From the NCBI RefSeq assembly GCF_001039355.2, contig NW_019775628.1, positions 73,622 through 137,621 on the forward strand: a stretch of 64,000 bases of DNA. The letters run 5' to 3'. Source of the stretch: Lingula anatina. Taxonomy: Eukaryota > Brachiopoda > Lingulata > Lingulida > Lingulidae. The notes under the pieces were generated by a model. That model was not told the DNA's origin. It made no database searches and was given only the letters and a program-made list of their open reading frames with translations. The position numbers and the translations under genes were made by a program. This document shows positions 39,698 through 50,360 of this stretch, piece by piece (position 1 is the first letter of the stretch; each line of letters begins with the position of its first letter).

Positions 39698-40247
39698 TTC
39701 TCGTCTTTGCGGAAGGATATCAATTCTGATTATTAGGTCAAAATAGTTCAACAATAGAAAGACAGCATGCACAAATTAAACATGCTATAGGTGCATAAAT
39801 TGTATAACTGCAAGAAAACCTTGTTCAAATATTCTTTACGCAACCTTTATCAACAAATCAATTGTCCATTTACCATATTTTCTAACTATTTTGTGTAGCG
39901 GATGAAGGAATATATTACCACAGTGCTGCTATAAATTGACCAATCAGTGTCAGACACCGTGTCAAGGAACAAAGTGACAGATCGCGCGGTCATTTCGATT
40001 TTGATGTATAGGGTCTGGTCTATATGTATGTGGACCCTGCTAGACAACGTTTAGAATGCATATACCCACCCGGTAGCCTAATTTTATGAAACAGTCATGA
40101 CCAGGCGTCTTTTGAAGAACAGAAAGAAGTAGAGCCTAGTATATAACACCTCCGACACTTGCATGGTAGGCTAGCTATAACTGAATGACATAGAGCCTAT
40201 GCAGGAAGGAATCTTAATTTTGGTAGGGTTTTACTACCTAAAAACAG

Positions 40248-40449
40248 TTCCGAATGGGGTTCGACTTCAAACGCCCCTTTAAAGGGATTAAATCTGTGCT
40301 CAGAGGTTTAATTGCTAGGCCCCTGCAGCGACGGCGCGTGTGGAGGCGGGAAGACCATCAGGAATCAGCGGCATCTCTTTTGAACTGTGGTCGGCCATAT
40401 TTAGTCGGCAGAACAGTAAGTACTCGGATCATCCATTCTGAACGGGGCC
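40248..40449. mobile_element. ~200-bp foldback element, family 3 copy 2
   Basis: Shares GTGTGGAGGCGGGAAGACCA, then GGAATCAGCGGCATCTC, GGCCATATTTAG, AGTACTCGGATCAT and the end ATTCTGAACGGGGCC with 22740-23037. The left end is shortened or diverged. Confidence 0.75.
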
Positions 40450-40726
40450 TCTTCTGATTGGCTAGAAGCGAAGGGACAAGGGCTGCCGACGTATTCTTTA
40501 TTTCGCGTAGAAGATGTTCGTCATGCGTAGGCCTACTAATTTTTATAGTAAGCCCTATTGTTCTTTGTTATTCACCGACCCACGTAGAATTTTGCATGCA
40601 CTCCATACACAGAAGGTTAAAACACGTTTTGATCTATTTCTGCATACTTAATACTTAATTCGATAATACCCGCTTTTTAAAGGAGGAAGGTGCAACACAA
40701 GCGTTAGGCCTACTGCTTTTTAAAAT

Positions 40727-40727
40727 A

Positions 40728-40769
<42 letters not shown>
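40727..40769. repeat. (AT)n microsatellite
   Basis: Alternating AT abutting the left end of the MITE at 40770. This element family seems to have landed next to or within an AT run. Confidence 0.95.
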
Positions 40770-40773
<4 letters not shown>

Positions 40774-40936
40774 CCCGTAGCCAGCAAATTCAAAAGGGGG
40801 GTTCTTTTACTGAAAAAGTGGACCTTTTGCAATGAAACTTATGTGTACCTAGATCAAATTTTACCCAAAATGGACCTTTTCCTGACAAAAGGGTGGTTCT
40901 TTCGAACCCCCCGAACCCCCCCTGGCTACGGGCCTG
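40770..40936. mobile_element. ~167-bp MITE, family 4 copy 2
   Basis: Starts CAGACCCGTAGCCAGC and ends CTGGCTACGGGCCTG. About 85-90% similar by eye to 30340-30509. Confidence 0.9.
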
Positions 40937-41096
40937 GCCTATATATATATTATAAGAGTTATTTCATGCATAACCTTAAATGACATAGGCATCACATACA
41001 GACATATCAGTGCGTGTGTGGGATGGGTCAGTCATGTGGAAAAGATCTCACAATAAGGTTTTTGGTTATTTAAGCTGACATCATTTTACGCGGGAG

Positions 41097-41706
41097 ATGG
41101 AGTCTCTTCGGGTTTTTGCTCTTTTGACCATTGTTGTCCAAAGTATCAATGGATTCGACCGTGGTAGTCAATACCTTAAATTGATGCAGCTGTATTCTGT
41201 GAACAGGCAAACGAATCAGCTGTACACCCTTTTTGCTAAAGATTGTCCAGAGTTTCTTTCTACACCGGACATCGCTGGAGTTGTTAAGGACATATTTGGC
41301 AAGCGAGACGCCGCGGCGGTGATAGGGTCGGAACTTGATATAAAGTTAGCGCTCGCAAAAGAACATTTCGGCCACTTACTTCAGCAATACAAGGAATGTG
41401 CAAGTAAAAAGGGTCACATGAGCGGTAATAATTATTTCAATATTACCATTTTATAAAATCATATTTATTTAAAACATCAGGGGCCTGAGGTTCGAAGATC
41501 TTGATGCACGGGTGTCACCTGGAAGGGTTCACTTATAAAAACTGCATGCGCATTAAAATGACTCATCTGTTCTGCACCATAGTTAGAATTACATAACTAT
41601 TAATAACGAAATCCGCTCTTTTGAATTTGAATATTTATCATGCAGAGGCCACACCTGAGATCCAAGAGGTGGCCTTCAAAAACGAAATATGATATATATC
41701 CATTTG

Positions 41707-41779
<73 letters not shown>

Positions 41780-44700
41780 TTGTTTGAAACTTATCAACTG
41801 TTTTTTTAAAACTTTATTTCTATTCACACAATTGTCTCTCTCTATATTCTTTGTTTCTGCAGTATATAACTAATTTTTTTTTATGGCATCACTGTTCTTC
41901 TTGGCGGTGCAATCGAGTTGAAACAAGTTTTATTTTACATTCATTACTCTATCAAGATGTCAGCCGAACTTTGAATAGTATGAAAGGGCTGTCAAATGAA
42001 TAGGCTTAACTTAAAGGTCCAACACGACAAAATAACTATCAAATATGCTTTATGATCTTGCTGAAAAGACCAGTCAAACAAAAAGTAAACAAACATGTCA
42101 TAAATTTTGTGAGGTGGGCACTACCCACGATTCACGTGCAATTGTTGTAATGAGTAAGTTGGACCTATATGTATATTCGACAGGAATAGACGCATGTTCA
42201 GTTAACCTCTGTCAAAACAACGGCGTGTGTGAGAATGTGCTTGGATTCCCCCAGTGTTTGTGTTCACAGGGATTCTCCGGTGACAAATGCCAGTACGGTG
42301 AGTGTGAAATGATTTGTATGAAATAATTTTTGCTTCAACTGATTAAATAAAGGGAGTCAAACTTCAGAATGTCCAAAACTAAGATCATTTTCATATGTTT
42401 TTTTCTGTTCGACAGAAGGATCCAGGGACTTCCTGAAACGAGCCCGAGTGATAAAAATATTTTCATCGTTTCAATTTTCTTTAAGATATCGACGACTGTG
42501 CCAGTAACCCCTGTAAGAACGGTGGAACGTGTGATGACAGAGTTAATGGGTTCCAGTGCACATGTCTCGCGGGATATACTGGAACCACGTGTGAAACAAG
42601 TACGTACAAAATTGGACCCATTTTACTTATACGTTCCAAGGTTAACAGTACAGATAGTTACTGAGCGAGAAATATGTCGATTTTTAATATGAGTGGTTTT
42701 TGTATCTGAAAAATATGTGAGGCTTCTTCTAATACACAGTTTATTTTCTGCTTTTTAGATATCGATGAGTGTACGAACATCCCCTGTAAGAACAATGGAA
42801 CATGTGTGGACAGAGTTAATGGGTTCCAGTGCACGTGTCTCGCGGGCTTTACTGGAACCACGTGTGAAACAGGTACATACAAAATTGGACCCATTTTACA
42901 TGTACTTGTACGTTCCAAGGTTAACAGCTAGTGCGGATAGTTACTGAGCGAGAAATATGTCGACTTTTAATATGGGTGTATTTTGTACCTGAAAAGTATG
43001 CCAGGCTTCTCCTAATACACAATAATACAAGATGTTTATTTTTGCTCTTTAGATATGGATGAGTGTACAAACAACCCCTGTAAGAACAATGGAACATGTG
43101 TGGACAGAGTTAATGGGTTCCAGTGCACGTGTCTCGTGGACTTTACTGGAACCACGTGTGAAACAAGTACGTACAAAATTGGACCCATTTTACTTATAGG
43201 TTCCAAGGTTAACAGTACAGATAGTTACTGAGCGAGAAATATGTCGATTTTTAAATGTTGTCGTAAATGTTGTCGTTATTTAAATGTTGATTTATGAATC
43301 GTACATTTCAATGATCGTCTATTAATTCTTACATTGAGTTCATTCATTCTTTCATGTATCTAACAGTTATATTTTAAATAAATCAACTTGTACCTGTATA
43401 TTCATGCATTCGATTTAAAATGTATGCTTTAGCCAATTATGCATTCGAAGTGATTGACACAAAGAACGTCACGTACAGTGGACTGCGGTTCTTGGCTGTC
43501 AAGGTCCGCGTACCGGCAAATGGTAAAAGTGCATCGTCCGATTGGTGTTACGACTATCGAAATATGTGTCAGTCATTTGGACGAAGACCAACTGGCTGCG
43601 GGGGAAGATGGATTAGTGATTCTAGATACAGCAGGTAAATGAATGGACTTTTTAGAACCAGTTTTCCGTTTTATAGTGAAGTTTCTGAGAATTGCTTTAA
43701 TAAACACTACAATTTTAAAAGCTGACTGCAGTTTTGCTTTTAAGGCTGTATTCCCAGAGCTTTTAGATCGACCTATCCCCGCGGGGAGTCTCACTAGATT
43801 ACTGTCAGATAATCCGGCATCAACGTCCGTCCCGCCTACTACAAGCTGTAAGGGGGTAATTAACTTTCGAGTCCGCCCGGCTGACAGCTATTTAGCGTGA
43901 ACCCCCAGGGAGTTAGGTCGATCTAAAGTAGATCGATCTAATCTCTGGAAATGGGGTCTAAGACAAGCATATTTTACTTACGGGTAAGCTACCCATGCAG
44001 GTACTCGACGCAGGTTCGTTTTGAGCCTCTGTATCCAGATCTTCAACTGTGTCCAGATCCGCCAGGTCATCGAACACGTTGTCTTCTGGTAAAATAAAAG
44101 CTTTAGGGATGTTTTTAATGTTTTGGTTACTCCAATGTTTGGTCAGTCTTCGTTCATACACATTTAAGGTTGGGACTGTGACTTCTACAGGTTGCAAGTT
44201 CCAGAGCTTGGTCAAAGTAAATGTGCTGCGCCTTTATACGTGATCTTGAAACTAGCACTTTGTAGTTATCAAATGTGACAGGTGTCATTGAGTTAGGATA
44301 ATAACAACAGTTTCTTTCATCATTAAAAGGGATGATGAGAATACTTAAGGTAACATTTGTGACAAAGAAAGAAAGAGAGAAAGAAAGAAAATTAAAACCA
44401 GAGAGGGTAAAGCCGAACGCAAAATGTCACACTGTGAAATATGCCCGAGATAAGTCACATTTATGTGCCAAACAGCATTTGTTACGGGATGAGACTGCTA
44501 AGAGCTACTTTTTACTAGAAGCATTATTACCCTACAATGACGAGTCGTGTTGTATTCTAGGCACAATATACGTATCTTTACTAATATATTGTCCATTGAC
44601 GAGTCGTGTTGTATTCTAGGTGTCGTGACGTCTACTCATCCTACATGCCGTCCAATAATCAGTTGGATTGCAATCCTAGTTCAGGAGCACGTGCCTTAGC

Positions 44701-44869
44701 CATGGCTGCGTTCAATGTCACTCCGCCCATCTACACGTGCTTTGCTTTTCATCGCTGCGAGTCATCTGGGGACTGCTCCTCGACCTTTGCTTCTTCAGGC
44801 GACGGGCTTACTTACGTCAGCAACATCATGAGCAAAAACGATCGCGTGGGCTACACCGTGTGCTATTAA
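41097..44869 (+). CDS. Secreted four-EGF protein with unknown flanking domains
   Basis: Seven exons, 41097-41424, 42184-42297, 42486-42599, 42759-42872, 43053-43166, 43433-43634 and 44620-44869, join in phase to give 411 residues. A signal peptide ([19 protein letters not shown]) precedes an unrecognised ~90-residue helical-looking segment. Four EGF domains follow, each on its own 114-base exon bounded by phase-1 introns, the classic shuffling module. EGF 2-4 begin D(I/M)D(D/E)C, contain GFQCTC and end TGTTCE, a calcium-binding pattern. The last 150 residues form an unrecognised cysteine-rich domain ([50 protein letters not shown] at the end). The three last EGF exons are nearly identical to each other. 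The protein is probably extracellular, binding partner unknown. The poly(A) signal may come from the MITE just after the stop. Confidence 0.85.
41711..41776. repeat. (AT)n microsatellite
   Basis: About 65 bases of alternating TA in the first intron of the EGF gene. The I-Y repeat frames on both strands are this repeat. Confidence 0.97.
42486..43245 (+). repeat. Three tandem copies of an EGF exon with its intron
   Basis: Exons 42486-42599, 42759-42872 and 43053-43166 and the ~90 bases after each (GTACGTACAAAATTGGACCC, GTTCCAAGGTTAACAG, TACTGAGCGAGAAATATGTC) are almost the same. The intron is conserved as well as the exon, so the duplication or gene conversion is recent. Confidence 0.9.
43746..43960. 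mobile_element. Foldback element, family 5 (GATCGATCT ends)
   Basis: The left part reads TTTTAGATCGACCTATCCCC then CGCGGGGAGTCTCAC. The right part ends TAGATCGATCTAATCTCTGG then AAATGGGGTCT. A fragment of the same family in the other orientation is at 61762-61845. It lies in the last EGF-gene intron. Confidence 0.65.
44538..44620 (+). repeat. Duplicated 24-base 3' splice site in the EGF gene
   Basis: TGACGAGTCGTGTTGTATTC plus TAGG occurs at 44538-44561 and again at 44597-44620. The second copy is the acceptor that keeps the final exon in frame. The first is an exact decoy 59 bases upstream. Confidence 0.85.
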
Positions 44870-44910
44870 TAGCACGTCGGAAATATTACCTCTGGCCGGT
44901 TTCTTTTAAT

Positions 44911-45235
44911 TTAAGGGATAACTCTTCGTATGAGATCTATATTTCACAATAAAAACATTGTGAACAACTCACAGAAATATAATATATTCTGTTTTACCAC
45001 AAAAACGGCAGTTATAGCTATTATTAGGATATCTGAGCTTGTCTTTATAGACCACGTGACCTCCATTGATGGCTATACTCTGTTATAATCTCTTAACAAA
45101 CTTTTTAGAAAAAAAAAACAGGGACTAACTTTGAATGTAAAAATGGAATCATTAACCGTTGGTAAATATGGGAAAATTGTTTACTCCAGGAAAATTCATT
45201 TTTTTGGCCAAAACGAAGAGTTATTATCCCTTTAA
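44911..45235. mobile_element. ~325-bp MITE, family 1 copy 3 (inverted)
   Basis: Starts TTAAGGGATAACTCTTCG and ends CGAAGAGTTATTATCCCTTTAA, in the opposite orientation to 8744-9077 and 19157-19501. It begins 42 bases after the EGF-gene stop and brings in an AATAAA at about 44949. Confidence 0.85.
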
Positions 45236-46317
45236 CTCTTGATTCTTTTATTTTGATTTTCAAATTTCCAACTATAAGGCCTAATATAACTTTGAGGTTA
45301 CAGAATACATAATTCTTAGTATGTTGAAACCAAGAACTGGTGGCTTTCAAAGCGAGGTTACAAAGAATTTCAGAATGATAGCCACGAAACCGAAGTATAG
45401 AAATATTGCTTTTTTGACAAAAAATTGAGAAATAAAAATATGCAATCGGAATACAATCCACATACGACAGGACGCCAGTAGCATGTACTTGTCAATTAAT
45501 TTTGATTTTAAACCATTTTCAGAATGTTTTATCAAAAAAGAGTCAAAGGAATGAATAAAATTAATGAAAGTGGTTCAGACTTCGGTTTCTTTTTTCATTG
45601 AAAAGGCTACAGAACACCGTGTTCTTCTCAGCTGGTCTGCGAACGATGGGTATTTCCTCTGTTAAGGGGTCGAATAGGGCCCCGGGGTGTAAGTGCATGC
45701 TTTGCCTCTCTGCGTGTAGATAGTATTTTAATACTTAATACTTAAAAGTAGGATGTGTGCCTAATAATTCAAAAGTTTGTTTACCCTTTTTTAACAATCC
45801 AAAATCTTTAGTATAGGTCAATTAGATGTGATATAGTTCACTTGTAAAGAAAATTTGGGCTTTGGAATTGCTCTAAAACATTCCTTAGTGCAAATAAAAA
45901 CAATAAGTTAAATAAACGTTGACAAAAATTCTATAAACTCGAAACTACTGGTTTACCGAATATGTCAATGGCGCGGGAATGGCCGGTCTTAAGAAGTCGC
46001 ATTGTACTGTGGGATATTTCATATCTCCAAGGGACAAGCTCCATCAAAAATTAAATCTATATTTGGTAAAATTCATTAGTGCGTATGTACATTAGTTTTT
46101 AAAAAACTAGCATTCAGAAAGAAGCACTGACTAGCTTGACTTTTTATAATGGGTACTTCATTTTTATTTATATTATAAATTGTGAGAGGGAATTGCTCTC
46201 GGCCCACACTTAAATACTGTTATAATACACCAAATACGTTTTTTTACAAGAGTAGACATGTTCAGCCAACTTGTGCAGGACCAATGTGACACGCGAGAGC
46301 TTACTTGGTTTTCTTAG

Positions 46318-46400
46318 TGTTTTTCGCCAGGATTCACCGGATAAACAATTAAATGATGAACAAATGACAAATGTCAGGACGGTATGTATGAAATGATACA
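46318..46400 (+). pseudogene. Decayed EGF exon remnant
   Basis: The stretch GCCAGGATTCACCGGATAAA, then GACAAATGTCAGGACGGTAT and GTATGAAATGAT, matches the end and donor of the first EGF exon (GGGATTCTCCGGTGACAAAT, then GCCAGTACGGTGAGTGTG and AAATGAT at 42268-42310), with an insertion of about 27 bases and several changes. It is not open as an EGF domain. It suggests a former second copy of part of the EGF gene downstream. Confidence 0.5.
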
Positions 46401-47966
46401 TCTATGAGTAAAATTCATTGTTATCAAAGTTAATCAATTGATAAGAGTGACAAAAATTACAGAAAGTCTAAATCTGTAGTTATTGATGCATTTGTATTAT
46501 CTGCAAATTGCAAATATCTTGAAAGAATGGTAATTACTCTCAGATCTAGAGACCACATCCCTCTTCCCGTCACAAATAATTTTAGTAAGAAGAATTATTT
46601 ATCATTTAACCAGTTGTCACGAACATGGATGACATGGTCATTGAGACTAATGTTATCATTTACTACTGCTTTAGCCATGTCTTAAACATGTAATTACGTC
46701 TTTAGTTCAATCGTAAAGATAACGCAGTGCCCAGCCACCCCAAACCCCTTTGTAATGAGTACCCTCTTCTATCTTAAACGTGCAGCGGACTTCCTCCTCC
46801 GTCAGTCGGGTTGGAGCAGTTAGAATACAGCGGCCGACCTGGTGCGTTCGCCATTTGGTCTAGACTGGCTTGCTAATCACTTCTTTAATTTGTGAAAGCA
46901 TCCTGCTGGAAGGTATGTATACCGGTATTGACCACCTTATTCATGCCGTTTTATATTCTGTTACAGATATGTCATTTATTATATATATATATATATTGTT
47001 GGCATTTTAATAGTATGGTTTATTAATTAATGAATGTGCGTGTGAGAAGTGGCCACTTATGTTATTGGTAACGAAGTGAAACACTAATTTGACTTTTATG
47101 TACATGGACTTCATCTTCCAACATTTAATCAGGATGACAACAAAAAAAATGGGATAGAAGTCAAAAATTGGGATAGTGAGGGATAACGAAGAAATAAGCT
47201 AAATTCCATGAAAAGCCATTACTAGAACTTGTCATTGATATTCGTGATTAGGAAAAAAACTAAAACCCAAAATTGAAATCGTTTGAATGGCGGACTATTA
47301 GACATTGTTTTTGTGTTACATGTTTGGGATAATACGATATAGAGAGATATTTGTAAACCAAAACTCATTTCCTTTCGATACATTTTAGAGGTCCTAAAAT
47401 GGAATTTTACTACGGGGACTTATTAAGGGGGGCTTTCCCTCTTAAAAAGTCCTTAGCGAGTTGCCTTCCCTGCTGTTAAGTTAAGTTAAGTCGATTAATT
47501 GGCCGTATCGGGGGTACTCCGTGCAGGCGACCCATTTACGTAATGTCCGGTGTGACAGAAATGATAATTCTAGGAATGGAAGTCCCATATGACCGGGGTC
47601 CCATATGACTTGGACATTTTTATGTCCAAGGTACAGGTAATAGTCGGAGTATTGGGGTTAGTATATGGGACGAATGTCACCTGTACAAAGTAATGGGCAA
47701 GGGACTACAGTACTTGTGTGTTTGGACCTAGAGGACTACCATACCTGTCATACCGGTTCTACTCTCTACCGGAGGCCAGCTGTGTGATGACGTCATTTCT
47801 GTGCAACCATTCTTGCTGGCAACACAACGGATCTACAGGAAAGTGCACATAAATACTCGCACAAATATCTGTGAATATCTACTGAAAGATTGTATCTCCG
47901 TGGCCCTGTTAGAAAGTGTATGGATGCAACCATATCGCTGAAGTGAACGTCTCGATGTGTTAAGAG

Positions 47967-48278
47967 CCTTAGACCGCATTCACAACGAGTTGAGCCATGG
48001 CTCTACAAATCCACGAACAAAATATGGCGGACGTACATGTAAGAAAAACCGCCTAATCTTTTAATAGTCTCTCCGCCTCTCACACGCCTCCCCACGCGTC
48101 GTCCCTGCGGGGGTTCAGTCATTAAATCTCGGCTCCATTGGGACGACACATGGGGAGGCGTGTGAGAGGCGGAGAGACTATTAAAAGATTAGGCGGTTTT
48201 TCTTTCATGTACGTCCACCATGTTTAGTTCCAGGATTTGTAAAGCCATGGCTCAACTCGTTGTGAATGCGATCTTACT
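47967..48278. mobile_element. ~310-bp near-perfect palindromic element, family 6 copy 1
   Basis: Outer ends GACCGCATTCACAACGAGTT and, inverted, AACTCGTTGTGAATGCGATC. The arms run inward over AGCCATGGCT, GGCGGACGTACATG, AAACCGCCTAATCTTTTAAT and GTCTCTCCGCCTCTCACACG to a short centre near 48125. The arms are about 140 bases each. Confidence 0.9.
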
Positions 48279-48325
48279 CTTGTATAAATTAGGGTCTTTT
48301 GACTACATCTATACCAAGCTGATGA

Positions 48326-48572
48326 NCGTACATGTAAGAAAAACCGCCTAATCTTTTAATAGTCTCTCCGCCTCTCACACGCCTCCCCACGCGTCGTCCC
48401 TGCGGGGGTTCAGTCATTAAATCTCGGCTCCATTGGGACGACACATAGGGAGGCGTGTGAGAGGCGGAGAGACTATTAAAAGATCAGGCGGTTTTTCTTT
48501 CATGTACGTCCGCCATATTTAGTTCGTGGATTTGTAGAGCCATGGCTCAACTCGTTGTGAATGCGGTCTTAC
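48326..48572. mobile_element. Palindromic element, family 6 copy 2, truncated at an N
   Basis: Nearly the same sequence as 47967-48278 but lacking the outer ~55 bases of the left arm. It starts directly after the ambiguous base at 48326. The break looks like an assembly join inside a repeat rather than a biological end. Confidence 0.85.
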
Positions 48573-48632
48573 ACTCAAGAATTCGCGTTTCAGATAGCCA
48601 GATAGCCAGTCTACTCGAACTACCAAGGCAGA

Positions 48633-50328
48633 ATGACAGCACCACCGCCGCCTGTTATTCCAGAATTCAGCGGTAAGTTCTGTCAAATTATATTGGAATC
48701 TGACGTGAGGTGAATGGAAAGGTGAGGGGGGGGGAGATATTCGAAGGCAAATATCTTCGAATGCCAGTGGGGGAAACCATGATGGGAAGTGTTTTTGTCG
48801 CTTCGTGCCATTTCGAATGCTCTCAAATATGCGGAGAAAAACATGTCCAAAACTTCTGAAGCCAATTTGAAATTATGTGTTTAAATATACGTACGAGTTC
48901 TGAGGCAGTTACTGGTTTTTATTCAGTTAGTGGTGGGGGTCATCACGACATCCCGAGGGGGGCATCACGGGGAGGGGGGCATCACGTAAATGAGAGGTAA
49001 GTGGTTATAAATGGCATAGGAATATTAGTGGTAGCTTACGGCCGGACATTTTATGTTATGACGCCCTTCGCCAATCTCTTATCTCCAGCAGGACGAAGTA
49101 TTTTTCGCACGCAGATGACCCTGTACAGTAATCTGTCTGATATTTGCTCTCAGTTACCCACAGAAGTAGAGATTCTCTTCTTCTATGATATACCCAAGTT
49201 CTTTCACACAATAAAAAAATTAAAAAATTTTTGTTGTAAACCGTTTAGATATTTAAAACTATTATTGGGACCAAAACAGATAAACATTCATTAGAATAAA
49301 TTGAAAATATCAGGTCAATTATATGTTTCTGCATATTATTAGACACAAATTGAGGTAATGTGTGGATAAAAGTTATGTAAATTGTTCCTGCATTTTAGCC
49401 CTAACTACATGTAATTTAGGTCTGTCATGGATTAAAAAATATATAAATTATTTAGATATCAGTAAAACATGTATGTGACCTTTCATAGTATTTCAGTATC
49501 TATTCATTAAAGTTTTGATGGTATCCATGTTCAATATTTACAAGATATTGTATACTGGAGAAAATAGAGAGAGGACAGTCAGTCGTCCATAATGCGCATG
49601 CCCAACAGAAAACATCCACGATAGCTCTATTAAGACGTGAATTATCCTGCAATTAAGCGAGATTTAGTCGAGAGTTTGGCCAACAATCATCAACGACAGA
49701 GCCAGGCCAATTTTATAATTTTTTTTTTAATTTTTGGGACTCCTCAGGCTGCTAATAGCCTTGCCGTAGACTGTCTGGATGGCTCCCATATCAATATTGT
49801 CCACCCTGGCGTTGTCTACGCCTTGATCTTTGGCATAAATTTGCATGTAAAATCATTCATTGCAGACCTAATGAGCACGCGTGTCAGAAAATTATCGTCA
49901 TTATAATTCATCAGTGTTGATTCAATGTGTAGATTATGTTTAACTTTGGGGGTTTATCTTAATGTGTCGTGCCGTTTGTTCGCAGAGGCCTTCCTGCATT
50001 TCAATCCATGATCTTGTAATTACATAACTGTGTTTTATCGTCAGAACAGGCATCGAGTGGACTCTCTTGGGATCACGTTTTACGAGACAAAAATTAATAT
50101 CAATTTTCAAAGTTTAGCATTTGTGTTCTTTTTCTAACCCTGCAGCCGAGAATGAATCCGTTAAATTACGATGCCACTGCAGGCCTTGCCGTGTAGTGGG
50201 CGGGGAGATCATTAGGGGATGATGCGGCATAGCTTTCAAGTGATATTTGACACGGACCAGTTAGCCCCCTTTTCTGAATGCAGCCTACGCCGCAACTGAG
50301 ACAAGTGGCCCCCTTGTAGAGGGGCTGC

Positions 50329-50360
<32 letters not shown>

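Larger units (their letters stand above)
39698..41096. other. Divergent intergenic region, DDOST to EGF gene
   Basis: Upstream sequence of both genes, largely occupied by two mobile elements and an AT repeat. No coding exon is recognised. Confidence 0.6.
44870..48632. other. Intergenic region, EGF gene to gene A
   Basis: No intact gene is recognised. It contains the MITE copy at 44911-45235, a decayed EGF-exon remnant at about 46318-46400, and the palindromic elements at 47967-48278 and 48327-48572. Confidence 0.55.

Noticed and set aside
41600-41873. I-Y repeat frames on both strands
   Set aside because: Direct product of the (AT)n tract in an EGF-gene intron.
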